Shown here: positions 17,287 through 26,373 of the stretch, in pieces
How the letters are laid out: every line of letters begins with the position of its first letter
Position numbering within the stretch: the stretch's first letter is position 1
Assembly: GCF_039531695.1 (NCBI RefSeq)
Contig: NZ_BAAAQN010000027.1
Span: 69,620 to 133,619, forward strand
Direction of reading: 5' to 3'
DNA: 64,000 bases
Origin: Catenulispora yoronensis
GTDB taxonomy: Bacteria > Actinomycetota > Actinomycetes > Streptomycetales > Catenulisporaceae
Notes under the pieces: generated by a model
Seen by the model: the letters and a program-made list of their open reading frames with translations, nothing else
What the model was told of the DNA's origin: nothing
Databases searched by the model: none
Translations under genes and position numbers: made by a program

Positions 17287-17622
17287 TCAGGCCTTCGCCG
17301 TGGCGAGCTTGTCCGCCATCTTCAGCCCCAGCACGCCGCCGATGATCAGCACGAAGGCGGCCACCTTCGCGGCCGTGATCGTCTCGTGAAAGAGCACTGA
17401 TCCGAACGTCACCGTCCCGACCGAGCCGATCCCGGTCCACACGGTGTAGCCGACCCCGACGTCCAGGGACCTCAAAGCCAGGCTGAGAAAGAAGATGCCG
17501 CCGGCGGCCGCGGCGGCCGTCAGCAGCGACGGCCCCAGCTCGGTGAAACCGTGGGTGGCGTTGGTCGCGAGAGCGAATACGACCTCGAAGACCGAGGCGA
17601 CGAGCAGGTAGGTCCAGGCCAT
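17287..17622 (-). CDS. SMR family efflux subunit, first of a pair
   Basis: This 111-aa protein has four membrane segments, the Glu of segment 1 in AWTYLLVASVFEVVFALATN, and WTGIGSVGTVTFGSVLF. The start is placed at the ATG at 17622 because GGAG lies just before it; an upstream in-frame start at 17643 would add seven residues inside the palindromic promoter. The second SMR gene follows after 28 nt. Repressor-like palindromes lie directly upstream (17636-17684), so drug-inducible expression is plausible. Confidence 0.85.
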   Translation of the reverse strand: MAWTYLLVASVFEVVFALATNATHGFTELGPSLLTAAAAAGGIFFLSLALRSLDVGVGYTVWTGIGSVGTVTFGSVLFHETITAAKVAAFVLIIGGVLGLKMADKLATAKA

Positions 17623-17635
17623 GAGAGCTCCATCA

Positions 17636-17684
17636 ATTTGCATGTACGTACAAATATCTTGGACTAAGATCTTGCGCGTGCAAG
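17636..17684 (-). promoter_or_regulatory. Palindromic operator/promoter of the SMR pair
   Basis: Three palindromes lie between the SMR start and the divergent GNAT gene: TGTACGTACA (17643-17652, flanked by ATTTG and CAAAT), ATCTTGGACTAAGAT (about 17655-17669) and CTTGCGCGTGCAAG (17670-17684). On the minus strand a TTGACA lies at about 17694. The arrangement resembles TetR- or MarR-family operators; no such regulator gene is adjacent. Confidence 0.5.
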
Positions 17685-17730
17685 TACTTCGCTGTCAAGC
17701 GGCCGGCTCCGGCGCTGCGATGATGGATCC

Positions 17731-18228
17731 GTGGACGTCGACGTTCGTTTCGTGGGCCCCGATGACAAACCCGTCATCGCCAGCCTGATGCAGCTGTACC
17801 TGCATGACTCTTCGGAGTTTGAACCGTTGGAGCTGTCGACCCACGGGTTGTTCGACTTCCCCTGGCTGGACAGCTACTTCTCCGCCCTGGGCCGCGAGGC
17901 CTATCTCGTCACGGTCGGCGGCCGGCCCGCGGGGTTCGCCCTCGTGCGCAACGACGTGCCCGGCGACGAGGGCGCCTGGAATCTCGCCGAGTTCTTCATC
18001 GTGCGCGGGTACCGGGGCAAGGGCGTCGCGGCCCAGGCCGTCCGTATGGTCCTGGCCCGGCATCCGGGCCGGTGGACGCTGTCCTGGCTGGTCGCGAACA
18101 CGCCGGCGGCGCGGTTCTGGCCGCGCCTGGTCGACGCCGTCGCGGTCGGGCCGGTGGTGCGGGCCGAGGGGCGTCCGCCGGACGTCCCGGCCCCCACGGT
18201 GCGGGTCCGGTTCCGGTTCGAGAACTGA
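17731..18228 (+). CDS. GNAT family N-acetyltransferase
   Basis: This 165-aa single-domain enzyme has the GNAT acetyl-CoA-binding segment FFIVRGYRGKGVAAQAVRMV (about 89-108). It is followed by WTLSWLVANTPAARFWPRLV, typical of the C-terminal half. It would transfer acetyl groups to an amine of unknown identity in the cytoplasm. GTG start, divergent from the SMR pair, and it may share the palindromic region. A strong terminator follows at 18233. Confidence 0.8.
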   Translation: MDVDVRFVGPDDKPVIASLMQLYLHDSSEFEPLELSTHGLFDFPWLDSYFSALGREAYLVTVGGRPAGFALVRNDVPGDEGAWNLAEFFIVRGYRGKGVAAQAVRMVLARHPGRWTLSWLVANTPAARFWPRLVDAVAVGPVVRAEGRPPDVPAPTVRVRFRFEN

Positions 18229-18232
18229 GGAC

Positions 18233-18265
18233 GGGGCCGCCCGGTGACAACCACCGGGCGGCCCC
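18233..18265. terminator. Strong bidirectional terminator hairpin
   Basis: A perfect 14-bp GC-rich stem (18233-18246 with 18252-18265) has the loop ACAAC. It sits between the convergent GNAT and nuclease genes. Confidence 0.85.
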
Positions 18266-18296
18266 GCGCCGGCCCCCGCCGGCCCCGCCGTTCGGG

Positions 18297-20711
18297 TCAG
18301 ACCTTGATCCGCACCACCTGCGGGTCGTGGTCGCTGGCCTGGTCGGCGTACTCGGCGTTGACGTGCACCACCTGGTAGCTCAGGTCCTTGATCCCCTTGC
18401 TCACCAGGATGTGGTCCAGCACCTCCGACACGCCCTCGTACACGTACGTGTACTGCTCGTTCGTCGGCAGCGTGCTGATCAGGTCGGTCAGGATCGAGGG
18501 CCCGGTGCCGTCCGAGGTCCCGGTCCGCAGCGAGTTCAGCGCCGGGCTGAACTGGTAGTCGTTCAGGTCGCCGAGCACCACCACGTCGGCCTTCTTGTCC
18601 GCGTCGAGCAGCTTCTGCACGAAGTCGTGCTCGACCTGGGCCTGCCCGGACCGCTGCAGCGCCGAGGACTGGGCCGGGAACTGGAAGCGCCCGTCCTGGT
18701 TCTGGTCGCCGAGCTTGGCGTCGAAGTGGTTGGCGATGACGAACACGTCGTGGTCCCGGAAGCGGAACTGCCCGACCAGCGGCTTGCGGCTGGAGTTCCA
18801 GACCGGGTTCCCCGGGTCGATCCGCCCGGGCGAGAGCGTCAGCGCCGGGTCCCCGTGCTGGGTCGTCACCTGGGTGCTCGTCGTGGTCCGGTTGACGTCC
18901 GCCGCGCCGGCGTCGACGAAGCTCACCCGCGCCGGGTTGTAGAGGAAGACCGTCCGGATGTTCCCGCCGGGCTGCCCGCCGTCCTTGTCGTTGGCCGGGT
19001 CGATCTCCCGCCACGCGTACTGCGGGCCGCCGGCCGCCACGATGGCCGCGGTCAGCTTGGTCAGCGTCTGGTCGGCGGCCACGGTGCCGTCGTCGGTCGC
19101 GCCGCTGTTGTCCTGGACCTCCTCCAGCGACACGACGTCCGGCGTGGCGAGGTTCGTGACGATCCCGCTGCCCAGGCGCTGGAACTTCGCGTCCGGGTCG
19201 GACGGCGCCAGGTTCTCGACGTTGTACGTGGCCACCGACAGCTGCTTCACCGGATCGGCCGCGGCCACCACCGGGGCCAGGTGGTTGTTCTGCACCGTGC
19301 CCAGGGCGGAGGCGGCGATCAGGAAGCCGCCGTACTGCGAGTAGTCGATCGGGCCCACCGTCGCGCCGGTCAGCACGTCCCCGACGTTGACCTGCGGGTT
19401 GCTGCCGTCGGCCGCCACGACCTCCAGGCGCCCGGACGGCGTCTGGTTCTCGCCCAGCAGCTCCGAGCCGCCGCGGTAGGTGGCGGCCTCGTCCGGCTTC
19501 ACGGTCACGTACTGCTCGCCGTACTTGTCCGACGGGCCGACCACCCGGGCGTCGTCGACCTCGACCCGCATGCCCTGGATCGAGCGGTAGAAGTCCAGCA
19601 CCGACCGCGTCGGCGTGACCGGCGTGCTCTCGATGTTCGCGCCGCCGAGGTCCGGGGCGTAGGTCGCCGGCACGTTCGCCGCCGACAGCACGATCGGGGC
19701 CGGCAGGGCGTTGCCGCTGCTCACCTTGGTCACCGTCGCGGTGCCGATCTCGGTCACCGACAGGTTCGAGGTGCTGGCCACGGTGTCGCCGCTGGCCAGC
19801 GGGTAGTAGGACTGCGCCTTGCCGGAGACCAGCACCGAGTCGCCGACCGCGACGGTCGGCGTCGAGCTGGTGTACACGAACAAGCCCTCGCTGGTGGCCG
19901 GGTTCGCGTCCGGGGTCGGGTCCTGGATCCAGAAGCCCTTGGAACCGCTGGTGCGCAGCGCGGTCACGATGCCGGGGACGTTCGTCACCGTCTGGCCGTT
20001 CACCGGGGACACCCAGCCGGCGCCCTGGATGTCGTGGATGCGCAGCGGACCGGGCTCGGGGGTGCCGCCGGTGCCGGAGCCGCCGGGGGTCGGCGTCGGG
20101 GCGCCGGCGGTGAAGTCCGCGCCGTTCTGGTCGGTGTCGGCGCCGGCGGCGCCGCGCGCCACCGAGGTGGTGTTGGTGGCGGCCGGGGCGTCGGCGGTGC
20201 CCTCGTGGACCACGGCGGTGCCGTAGCCGACCAGGTCCTTGATGCTCGCGTCGGCCGCGCAGTCGGCGGCGGTCTTGCAGGTCAGCGCGGTCTGCGAGGT
20301 GACCAGCGCGACGGTGCCGGCGGTGCCGCTCATGTTGATGGCGCCGGTGGCGTCGGGCGTCGGCAGGTCCGCGGTGCCGCCGGCGCCCGCCGCCTCGCCG
20401 ATCAGGTACGTGGCGCCGGGCGCGATGCTCCCGGACAGGTTCGTGACCTGCCAGGTGGTGGTGGCGCCCGGTGCGGCCGAGATGTACTGCACCGACCACG
20501 AGGCCAGCGACACCGGGGCGGAGCCGGTGTTGCGCAGCTCGATGAAGTCGTTCTTCAAGGTGGCGCCGGAGTTGCCGCCGCCACCGTAGACCTCGTTCAC
20601 CACAACGTCGGTGGATACTGTCGCCTGCGCGGATGGCAGCGCGAGCAGGGCGGCGATGGTGCCGGCCGAGATCGCGGCGGCGGTCAGTGCACGAGCACGA
20701 GTCCTGTACAC
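18297..20711 (-). CDS. Secreted nuclease with lamin-tail and EEP domains (ExeM-like)
   Basis: This 804-aa exported protein starts at GTG with GAGGAG 5 nt upstream. It has a signal peptide (1-30) and a lamin-tail domain (about 36-170, VVVNEVYGGGGNSGATLKND). An OB-fold-like region (about 235-400, IHDIQGAGWVSPVNGQTV) comes next. The endonuclease/exonuclease/phosphatase domain covers about 496-804, with catalytic motifs ATYNVENL, SLEEVQD, ANHFDAK, VLGDLND and SDHDPQV. It resembles extracellular DNases of the ExeM/NucH type, which degrade DNA outside the cell for phosphate or biofilm turnover. A PHO box was not evident upstream. It ends at the shared terminator. Confidence 0.88.
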   Translation of the reverse strand: MYRTRARALTAAAISAGTIAALLALPSAQATVSTDVVVNEVYGGGGNSGATLKNDFIELRNTGSAPVSLASWSVQYISAAPGATTTWQVTNLSGSIAPGATYLIGEAAGAGGTADLPTPDATGAINMSGTAGTVALVTSQTALTCKTAADCAADASIKDLVGYGTAVVHEGTADAPAATNTTSVARGAAGADTDQNGADFTAGAPTPTPGGSGTGGTPEPGPLRIHDIQGAGWVSPVNGQTVTNVPGIVTALRTSGSKGFWIQDPTPDANPATSEGLFVYTSSTPTVAVGDSVLVSGKAQSYYPLASGDTVASTSNLSVTEIGTATVTKVSSGNALPAPIVLSAANVPATYAPDLGGANIESTPVTPTRSVLDFYRSIQGMRVEVDDARVVGPSDKYGEQYVTVKPDEAATYRGGSELLGENQTPSGRLEVVAADGSNPQVNVGDVLTGATVGPIDYSQYGGFLIAASALGTVQNNHLAPVVAAADPVKQLSVATYNVENLAPSDPDAKFQRLGSGIVTNLATPDVVSLEEVQDNSGATDDGTVAADQTLTKLTAAIVAAGGPQYAWREIDPANDKDGGQPGGNIRTVFLYNPARVSFVDAGAADVNRTTTSTQVTTQHGDPALTLSPGRIDPGNPVWNSSRKPLVGQFRFRDHDVFVIANHFDAKLGDQNQDGRFQFPAQSSALQRSGQAQVEHDFVQKLLDADKKADVVVLGDLNDYQFSPALNSLRTGTSDGTGPSILTDLISTLPTNEQYTYVYEGVSEVLDHILVSKGIKDLSYQVVHVNAEYADQASDHDPQVVRIKV

Positions 20712-20862
20712 GGGTTCTCCTCGTCAGGGGTCTGGATCGGCACACAGTGTTCGGCATCTTCGCGAACCGTGCGCATCCAGGACAAGGACAACAGGTGCTG
20801 ATGTGCGGTCCTGACGTTGCAAGTTCTCACCTAGATTGGGGCGGCCCTCCGGCCCCCGCGCC

Positions 20863-21351
20863 TCACGGCCGGGCCAGGACGAACGACTCCAGATGGTCCG
20901 GTCCCACCAGCACGGTCCCGGTGATCCGGGTGACCCGGGTGGCGCTGCCCGGCGCCGGGGTGGCGCACTCCAGGCTGTCGCTCTCGGCCGCGCCGCGCGG
21001 CGTGTTGAAGACGAACATCGGCGATCCGTTCCACGCCTTCTCGACCGCCGCGGTCGAGACCACCGCGGTGACGCTGTCCGGATCGGCGTCCGGCGGCTGG
21101 ATCTCGGCCCGGACGGCTCCGTCCACGTCGAGCGGTGTGACGGTCAGCGGGGTGCGGACGCCGTAGTCGTCGACGTAGCCGGTGAAGGCGGTGTCCGGCG
21201 CGTCGACGCCGACGTAGTCCGACAGGGTGCCGCCGCACTGGCTCGGGGCCGGGGAGGGGTCGGCGGACGCCGGAGCGGCCACGGCGAGCGGGGCGGCGAC
21301 GCACAGCAGCGCGGAGGCGAGCAGGGCGGCCGGACGGGTGGGAGCGCGCAC
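20863..21351 (-). CDS. Small secreted protein, function unknown
   Basis: This 162-aa protein starts at GTG after GAGGAAGGA. It has a signal peptide (1-30, APASA cleavage) and a mature part of about 130 residues with two Cys (in SQCGGTLSDYVGV and SLECATPAP) that may form a disulphide. No known family is recognised. It lies 151 nt upstream of the nuclease gene on the same strand, so it may be expressed together with it. Confidence 0.7.
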   Translation of the reverse strand: MRAPTRPAALLASALLCVAAPLAVAAPASADPSPAPSQCGGTLSDYVGVDAPDTAFTGYVDDYGVRTPLTVTPLDVDGAVRAEIQPPDADPDSVTAVVSTAAVEKAWNGSPMFVFNTPRGAAESDSLECATPAPGSATRVTRITGTVLVGPDHLESFVLARP

Positions 21352-21438
21352 GCAGGGTCCTTCCTCGAAGGGAGAGTCGGTACCGAGGAGGTTTCCAGCC
21401 CGGGGGCGCGGTATCCGCGGATACGGCCGAACGGGGAG

Positions 21439-23634
21439 TCAGGAGGTTGACGGAGTAGGGCCGGGGTCCGGATCCGGAGGCGGCGCCGAAGCCGGATCCG
21501 AAGCCGTGGCCGAAGCAAGGCCCTGAGCCGTGCCGGCAGCCGCGGCCGCCGCGCGCTTCGCCGCCTCGGACTCCCCGAGCATGCTCAGCGCCTCCACGAG
21601 CACCTCGTACGCGCGACTGCGCGCCAACGTCTCGCCGACCGCCTCCGCGGCCGCCACCGCCAGCAGCGCCGACTCCCGGGCCCGCGCCGGCGCCCCACCC
21701 GCCAGCTGCGCCTGGGCCAGCCGGTACCGGAACACCGGCTCGCCGTCGGCGAGGGCGGGGTCCTCGGCGCTCTCCGCCAGGCATTCCTGCTGCTCCAGCT
21801 CGGCCTCGGCGAAGCGGCCCCGCGCGTACAGCAGGTCGCCGAGCGCCGACCGGGCCGCCGTCAGCCCGCGCCGCTCGCCCAGCAGGTCCATCCCGGCCAC
21901 GGCCGCGCGAAGCTCCGCCTCGGCCTCCGTCCACTGCTCCAGCCCCCGATGCGCCTCGGCCAGCAGCAGCCGGCTCCACGTCGCCATCGGCCGGTCGTCG
22001 GTCGCGGCGGCCAGCTCGGCGACCCGGGACGCGGCGTCCAGGGCCCGGTCGTGGTCGTCGACCGAGATGGCGGAGTCCGCGGACTGGAGCAGGAGACAGC
22101 TCAACAGCCCCGCGCACTGCGCTCCCGCCGCCGCGCACGCTTCTTCCCCGAGAGTGCCGAACTGTTCCGCCTCCTTGTACCGGTGGGTGAAGTTCAGCGC
22201 CTGGGTCAGCGCGTAGCACAGCCAGGCCCGCGCCACTTGGTCGTCCGCCGCGTCGGCCGCCGCGAGCAGGGCCCTGAGAGTCTCCTCGGCTTCGAGCCAG
22301 CGCACGGTCGGTGCCAGGTATGCCGACGCCGCCACCGCCACCTCGGCCGCGCGGGCCAACGAATTCGGGAACGCGACAGCCTGACGGAGCAGGCTCGCGA
22401 TTCCCGCGTATTCGGTCGCGAACCAGTTGAATGCCTCTGTCGCGTCGGCGAAGGAAATCGGGGGCGGCGCCGCGAACGAGGCCGTACACGCCGTGTACGA
22501 GGCGAAGACCGTGAACTTCCCCACCAGCATGTCGCCGGGCAGCAGCCGTTCGTACGCCGCCACCGCCCCACCGCGCAGATACTCGGTCGCCGCCGTCACT
22601 GTTCGTTGGGCGTCGGGGGCTGGAGTACTCGGGTCCTCGATCGCGCGCGCGTACTGCCGCATCAAATCGTGGTACGCGTACCGGCCCGGCCGCGCCGAGC
22701 CCAGCAACCCCAGGTCGACCAGACCTTCCAGCAGCTCCTCGGCCTCGACGGCCGGACATCGCAGCACCGCCGCCGCGAGCCCGGTGTCGAAGTCCGGGAC
22801 GTCCGGCACCGCGCAGACCCGGAACGCCCGCTGCCGCGCCGCGTCCAGCTGGCGATAGCTCACCGCGAACGCCGCCTCCACCGACTCCCCGCCGGTCCGC
22901 AGCATCCGCAGCGACCGGCGCTCGTCGGCCAGCCGCTCCGCCATCGTCGCCACCGGCCAGGCCGGCCGGGCCGCCAGCCGCGCCCCCGCGATCCGCAGGG
23001 CCAGCGGCAGCCGTCCGCATTCGCCCGCCAGCTCCGCCAGCGCCTGGGGCTCGGCCTGTGCGCGTTCGGCCCCGATCAGGGCGCCCAGCAGCAGTTCCGC
23101 CTCCTGGGCGCTCAGGCAGTCGAGCAGCCGCACCTCCGTACCGGGCAGGCCGAACGCCCGGTTGCGGCTGGTGATCAGCACCGCGCAGCCGCCGGTGCCG
23201 GGCAGCAGCGGCCGGACGTGCTCGGCGTCGGCGGCGTCGTCCAGCAGGATCAGGACTCGGGAATCAGCGATCGACGACCGGAAGAGTGCGGCTCGCTCCT
23301 CGGCCGCCGCGGGGATCCGCGCCGGGTCGACGCCCAGCGCCGCGAGGAACGCGGCCAGCACCGGGGCCGGATCGAGCGGGTCGTCGCCGGCCCCGCGCAG
23401 GTTCACATACAGCCGACCGTCCGGATAGTGCGCGGCGACCCGGTGCGCGACGTGTACCGCCAGCGCCGACTTGCCGATCCCGGCCATCCCGGCCAGCAGC
23501 ACGATCGGCGGGGCCGCCCCGGCCGGCCGGGTCAGCGCCTCGGACACCGCGGCCACGTCCTCGGCCCGGCCGGTGAAGTCCGGGAGGTCCCTGGGCAGCC
23601 AGGCGGGTGGTGCGGGTGGTGCGGTCGGTGCCAT
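21439..23634 (-). CDS. STAND (NB-ARC) ATPase with TPR region
   Basis: This 731-aa protein is a probable cytoplasmic signal-transduction ATPase. An N-terminal PRDLPDFTGRAEDV segment precedes the P-loop GMAGIGKSA (about 49-57). RVLILLDDAAD (Walker B), LITSRNRAF, LPLALRIAGARLA and YRYAYHDLMRQYAR-like features match the AfsR/NB-ARC family. The C-terminal half is helical TPR-like. The N-terminal SARP DNA-binding domain of AfsR is absent, so it probably acts through partner proteins. I chose the ATG at 23634. The frame stays open to a GTG at 23817, which would add 61 residues of GTDTG/GPDTG repeats. Confidence 0.75.
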   Translation of the reverse strand: MAPTAPPAPPAWLPRDLPDFTGRAEDVAAVSEALTRPAGAAPPIVLLAGMAGIGKSALAVHVAHRVAAHYPDGRLYVNLRGAGDDPLDPAPVLAAFLAALGVDPARIPAAAEERAALFRSSIADSRVLILLDDAADAEHVRPLLPGTGGCAVLITSRNRAFGLPGTEVRLLDCLSAQEAELLLGALIGAERAQAEPQALAELAGECGRLPLALRIAGARLAARPAWPVATMAERLADERRSLRMLRTGGESVEAAFAVSYRQLDAARQRAFRVCAVPDVPDFDTGLAAAVLRCPAVEAEELLEGLVDLGLLGSARPGRYAYHDLMRQYARAIEDPSTPAPDAQRTVTAATEYLRGGAVAAYERLLPGDMLVGKFTVFASYTACTASFAAPPPISFADATEAFNWFATEYAGIASLLRQAVAFPNSLARAAEVAVAASAYLAPTVRWLEAEETLRALLAAADAADDQVARAWLCYALTQALNFTHRYKEAEQFGTLGEEACAAAGAQCAGLLSCLLLQSADSAISVDDHDRALDAASRVAELAAATDDRPMATWSRLLLAEAHRGLEQWTEAEAELRAAVAGMDLLGERRGLTAARSALGDLLYARGRFAEAELEQQECLAESAEDPALADGEPVFRYRLAQAQLAGGAPARARESALLAVAAAEAVGETLARSRAYEVLVEALSMLGESEAAKRAAAAAAGTAQGLASATASDPASAPPPDPDPGPTPSTS

Positions 23635-24028
23635 GGCCGAGGATACCCCGGAGCCGATCAAGGCGCCGATCATCCGGCCGGCCGCGGGGCTCGTCCCGGG
23701 GCTCGTGTCAGGGCCCGACTCAGGACCGATGTCAGGGCCCGTCTCCGGGCCGGTGTCGGGGCCGGTCCCGATGTCGGTCCCGGTGTCGGTCTCAGTGCCG
23801 ATCTCCGTGCCGGTCACAGTACCGACCTATCGCAGGGATCGAAGTCGCAAGGAAGGGCGGGTCGCGCCTCCGGGCCGGAACGCCTTCGGACCCGGCCGGG
23901 CCGCCCCGGTGTGGCGGGCGGAGGTCCGGCCGGGCCCGAAGGCCCGTGAACCACCTGGCAAGCCCTGAACACTGCGGTGGGCAGCGCCTGCGCAGGCGGA
24001 GATCAGACCGGCCGCCCGTCACCGATCG
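23635..24028. other. 394-nt region with GGNCC/GTCGG-type repeat
   Basis: Positions about 23690-23820 are a degenerate short repeat (words like GTGTCGGGGCC, GTCCCGATGTCG and GTCTCAGTGCC), in frame with the downstream STAND gene. The rest, 23821-24028, has GC-rich inverted words (GGTCCGGCCGGGCC) but no gene that I can support. Confidence 0.4.
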
Positions 24029-24262
24029 TCAGAGTCGGATCCCCCCGCACACCGAGGCCGGCGAGACCGCCTGCCAGTTCCCCCGGGGCAGCTGCCGCAC
24101 TCGCACTTCCTCGATACCGCGCCCGTTCGGGCCGGCCCACGTGCACTGTCCGAAGTACTCCGCGTCCCCCTGGGTGGCGAAGCCCTCGCGGACCGACCGC
24201 TTCTCCCCGTCGGCCTGGATGAACTCGACGGCCCAGTTCTCCAACCCCTGCGTCGACAACAC
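24029..24262 (-). CDS. Small conserved-looking hypothetical protein
   Basis: This 77-aa protein has its start placed at the GTG at 24262 because a perfect AGGAGG lies 7 nt upstream (24270-24275). A longer reading from 24316 would bury that site. The sequence is soluble, with a WAVEFIQADGEKRSVREGFA segment and Cys in QCTWAGPNG and SVCGGIRL. The pattern suggests one small alpha/beta domain. No family is recognised. It is divergent from the XRE-TPR regulator at 24489. Confidence 0.6.
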   Translation of the reverse strand: MLSTQGLENWAVEFIQADGEKRSVREGFATQGDAEYFGQCTWAGPNGRGIEEVRVRQLPRGNWQAVSPASVCGGIRL

Positions 24263-24488
24263 GTCGAGTCCTCCTGAAGTCCGCCGACGATTTCGCTGAC
24301 TGCACCACATCATCACGCTGTGCAGTGTCAGAATGCGGGATGCGACGGTTTCTCCCGGCGGATCGGGGAGGAACCGGTTCCGATCCCGTCATCGCCACCG
24401 GGGCGCGGCACAGTCGAGTAGGCACGGGGAGTGTGACGGGTCCGGACGGCGCGGGGGACGACCGCCGAGGCAGGGATCGCCGGAGAAG

Positions 24489-26162
24489 ATGAGCAGGAAA
24501 CCCAGGAGCCTGAAGCAGATCCAGGCCCAGCTCGCCGACCAGATGCGGGCCACCGACCACTCCTGGGCCGAGATCGGCCGGGAGTTCCAGCGCCGGTTCC
24601 ACGTGAACGCGCGCGTGGCGCTGCGCCAGGCCCGCGGCTGGACCCAGCCGGAGGCCGCCGACCGCTGGACCCGGCGCTGGCCCGAGGATCCGAAGACGTT
24701 CAAGAACTTCTCCTACTGGGAGGCCTGGCCCAGCTCCACCGGCTACGCGCCGTCGCTGGAGGTCCTGGACCGGATGGCCCAGCTCTACGAGTGCAGCGTC
24801 GCGGACCTGCTCTCGGACTCGAACGACTACGGGGCCCAACGGCATCCGGCGTTCAGCCAGGTCCGCGAGTCCGGCTCGGGGCCCGGTCCGCTGGCGCCGC
24901 CGCCCCGCGCGAGCGCCGGGTCCGCTCCGCTGACGGCCGCGGGTGCGCCGGTCCCGGCCGGGTTCCGGTCCGGGATCCAGTCCGGGGTCAGGTCAGAGGC
25001 CCGATCCGAGGTCCGATCCGAGGTCGAGGACCCGGAGGACCTGCTCTCCTCGGTGTCCTCCGTCCCCGGAATCAGCTCTCTGATGACAATGCCGGACGGC
25101 GGGAACTCGCTGTCCCGGCGCTCGGCGCTGCTGAACCTGTCCAGCCTGATCGCGGTGGCCGCGGCCGCGCCCGTGGGCGCGGACCGGGCGATGGCGGCGC
25201 CGGCCGGACGGGTCGACGAGGCCATGGTCGCCAACACCGGAGTGATCGTCGGCGGCCTGCGCCAGCAGAACGCCGCCCTGGGACCGTCCGCGACAGTGCA
25301 GACAGGCATGGCGATGCGGTCCATGATGGAATCCGTGGTGAAGGACGCGCCGAACCAGCTCACCGGCCGCGCCTGGGTGGTCTACGGAGACCTGGCGCAC
25401 CTGCTCGGCTGGATGATGTTCAACATGGGCCAGGACAAGCTGGCGGCCTTCTACTACGAGGACGCCCGCAAGGCCGCCTACCAGGCCGACGACTACGAGC
25501 TGGCGGCCAACGTGCTGGCCGCCCAGGCCCACCTGAGCATGTCCGCCGGCGACCACCAGGCCGCCATCGACCACGCCCAGGCCGCCGAGGAGGCCGCCCG
25601 GCGCACCACCAGCCGGCACGCCCGGGCCTACACCGCCGACATGACCGCCCGGGTCTACGCCTCGGCCGGCCAGGGCGCGCGCAGCCTGGCCGCGTTGGAG
25701 CGGGAACGCAAGCAGATGCAGCGCATCGACTGGAACGAGCCGGCCGCCGAGCGCTGGGGCTTCTACGGCCCTTCGTTCTACTGGGCCCGGGAGAGCGAGT
25801 GCCACCTGCTGCTCGGGCACCCGGTGGAGGCCGCCGACGCCGGGGTGCTGGCGCAGGCCCGCTTCAACCCGGCCTACCTGCACAACAACGCCATGACCAT
25901 GGCCCGCCGGGCCCAGGCCCAGGCGCAGTTCGGCGACGTGCCCTTGGCCTGCCAGGCGCTCTCCGAGGCGGCCCGGATGGCCACGATCGCCGGATCGCAG
26001 CGCCTGGGCACCGAGATGAAGCGGGCCCGCGACCTGCTGGTCCCGTACCAGAGCGAACCGGTGGTGCAGGCCCTGGACGTCCGGATGGGCCGCTACCGCA
26101 GGCAGCGCGGCGCGGCCGACCTCGGCGGGATCCGGCCGCCGGACGCCGCCGAGCAGGCCTGA
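24489..26162 (+). CDS. XRE-TPR regulator with internal Tat-like segment
   Basis: This 557-aa protein starts at an ATG after GGAGAAG. The N-terminal region (about 15-110) looks like the divergent helix-turn-helix of large actinobacterial XRE-TPR regulators; LRQARGWTQPEAADRWTRRW and SLEVLDRMAQLYECSVADLL mark it. A low-complexity linker (about 125-190, SEARSEVRSEVE-type) follows. SRRSALLNLSSLIAVAAAAP at 209-228 is a twin-arginine-like hydrophobic segment. The remainder is TPR helices (about 290-530). Such regulators in Streptomyces are thought to sense small ligands through the TPRs. The target is unknown. Confidence 0.75.
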   Translation: MSRKPRSLKQIQAQLADQMRATDHSWAEIGREFQRRFHVNARVALRQARGWTQPEAADRWTRRWPEDPKTFKNFSYWEAWPSSTGYAPSLEVLDRMAQLYECSVADLLSDSNDYGAQRHPAFSQVRESGSGPGPLAPPPRASAGSAPLTAAGAPVPAGFRSGIQSGVRSEARSEVRSEVEDPEDLLSSVSSVPGISSLMTMPDGGNSLSRRSALLNLSSLIAVAAAAPVGADRAMAAPAGRVDEAMVANTGVIVGGLRQQNAALGPSATVQTGMAMRSMMESVVKDAPNQLTGRAWVVYGDLAHLLGWMMFNMGQDKLAAFYYEDARKAAYQADDYELAANVLAAQAHLSMSAGDHQAAIDHAQAAEEAARRTTSRHARAYTADMTARVYASAGQGARSLAALERERKQMQRIDWNEPAAERWGFYGPSFYWARESECHLLLGHPVEAADAGVLAQARFNPAYLHNNAMTMARRAQAQAQFGDVPLACQALSEAARMATIAGSQRLGTEMKRARDLLVPYQSEPVVQALDVRMGRYRRQRGAADLGGIRPPDAAEQA

Positions 26163-26373
26163 GCGGGTGGGAGGGGTCCGAGTCCGTGCCGGCCCGGGTC
26201 CGAACAAGTCCGGGTCCGAACAAGTCCGAGTCCGAAACCAGCCCGAGTCCGAAACCGGCCCGAATCCGAACCGGCCGGAAAGGTCTGACCAGGACTGAAC
26301 AGGACTGACCAGGACTGCATCGGCCCGCGCCGTCCGACCAGTGCCCGCCTTCTTCCCCGAGGAGCACGAACCG
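26163..26373. repeat. Degenerate GTCCGA-type repeat between genes
   Basis: About 26170-26300 is built of repeated words GGTCCGAACAAGTCCG, GAGTCCGAAACC and AGGACTGA(A/C)C. No gene is present, and only the end carries the ribosome-binding site of the methyltransferase. Similar words occur at 27240-27340 and around 23700-23820. Confidence 0.5.

Noticed and set aside
17695..20757. 1020-codon minus-strand frame over the nuclease gene
   Set aside because: It overlaps the well-supported nuclease in another frame and reads as Arg/Gly-rich shadow sequence. It also runs across a strong terminator.
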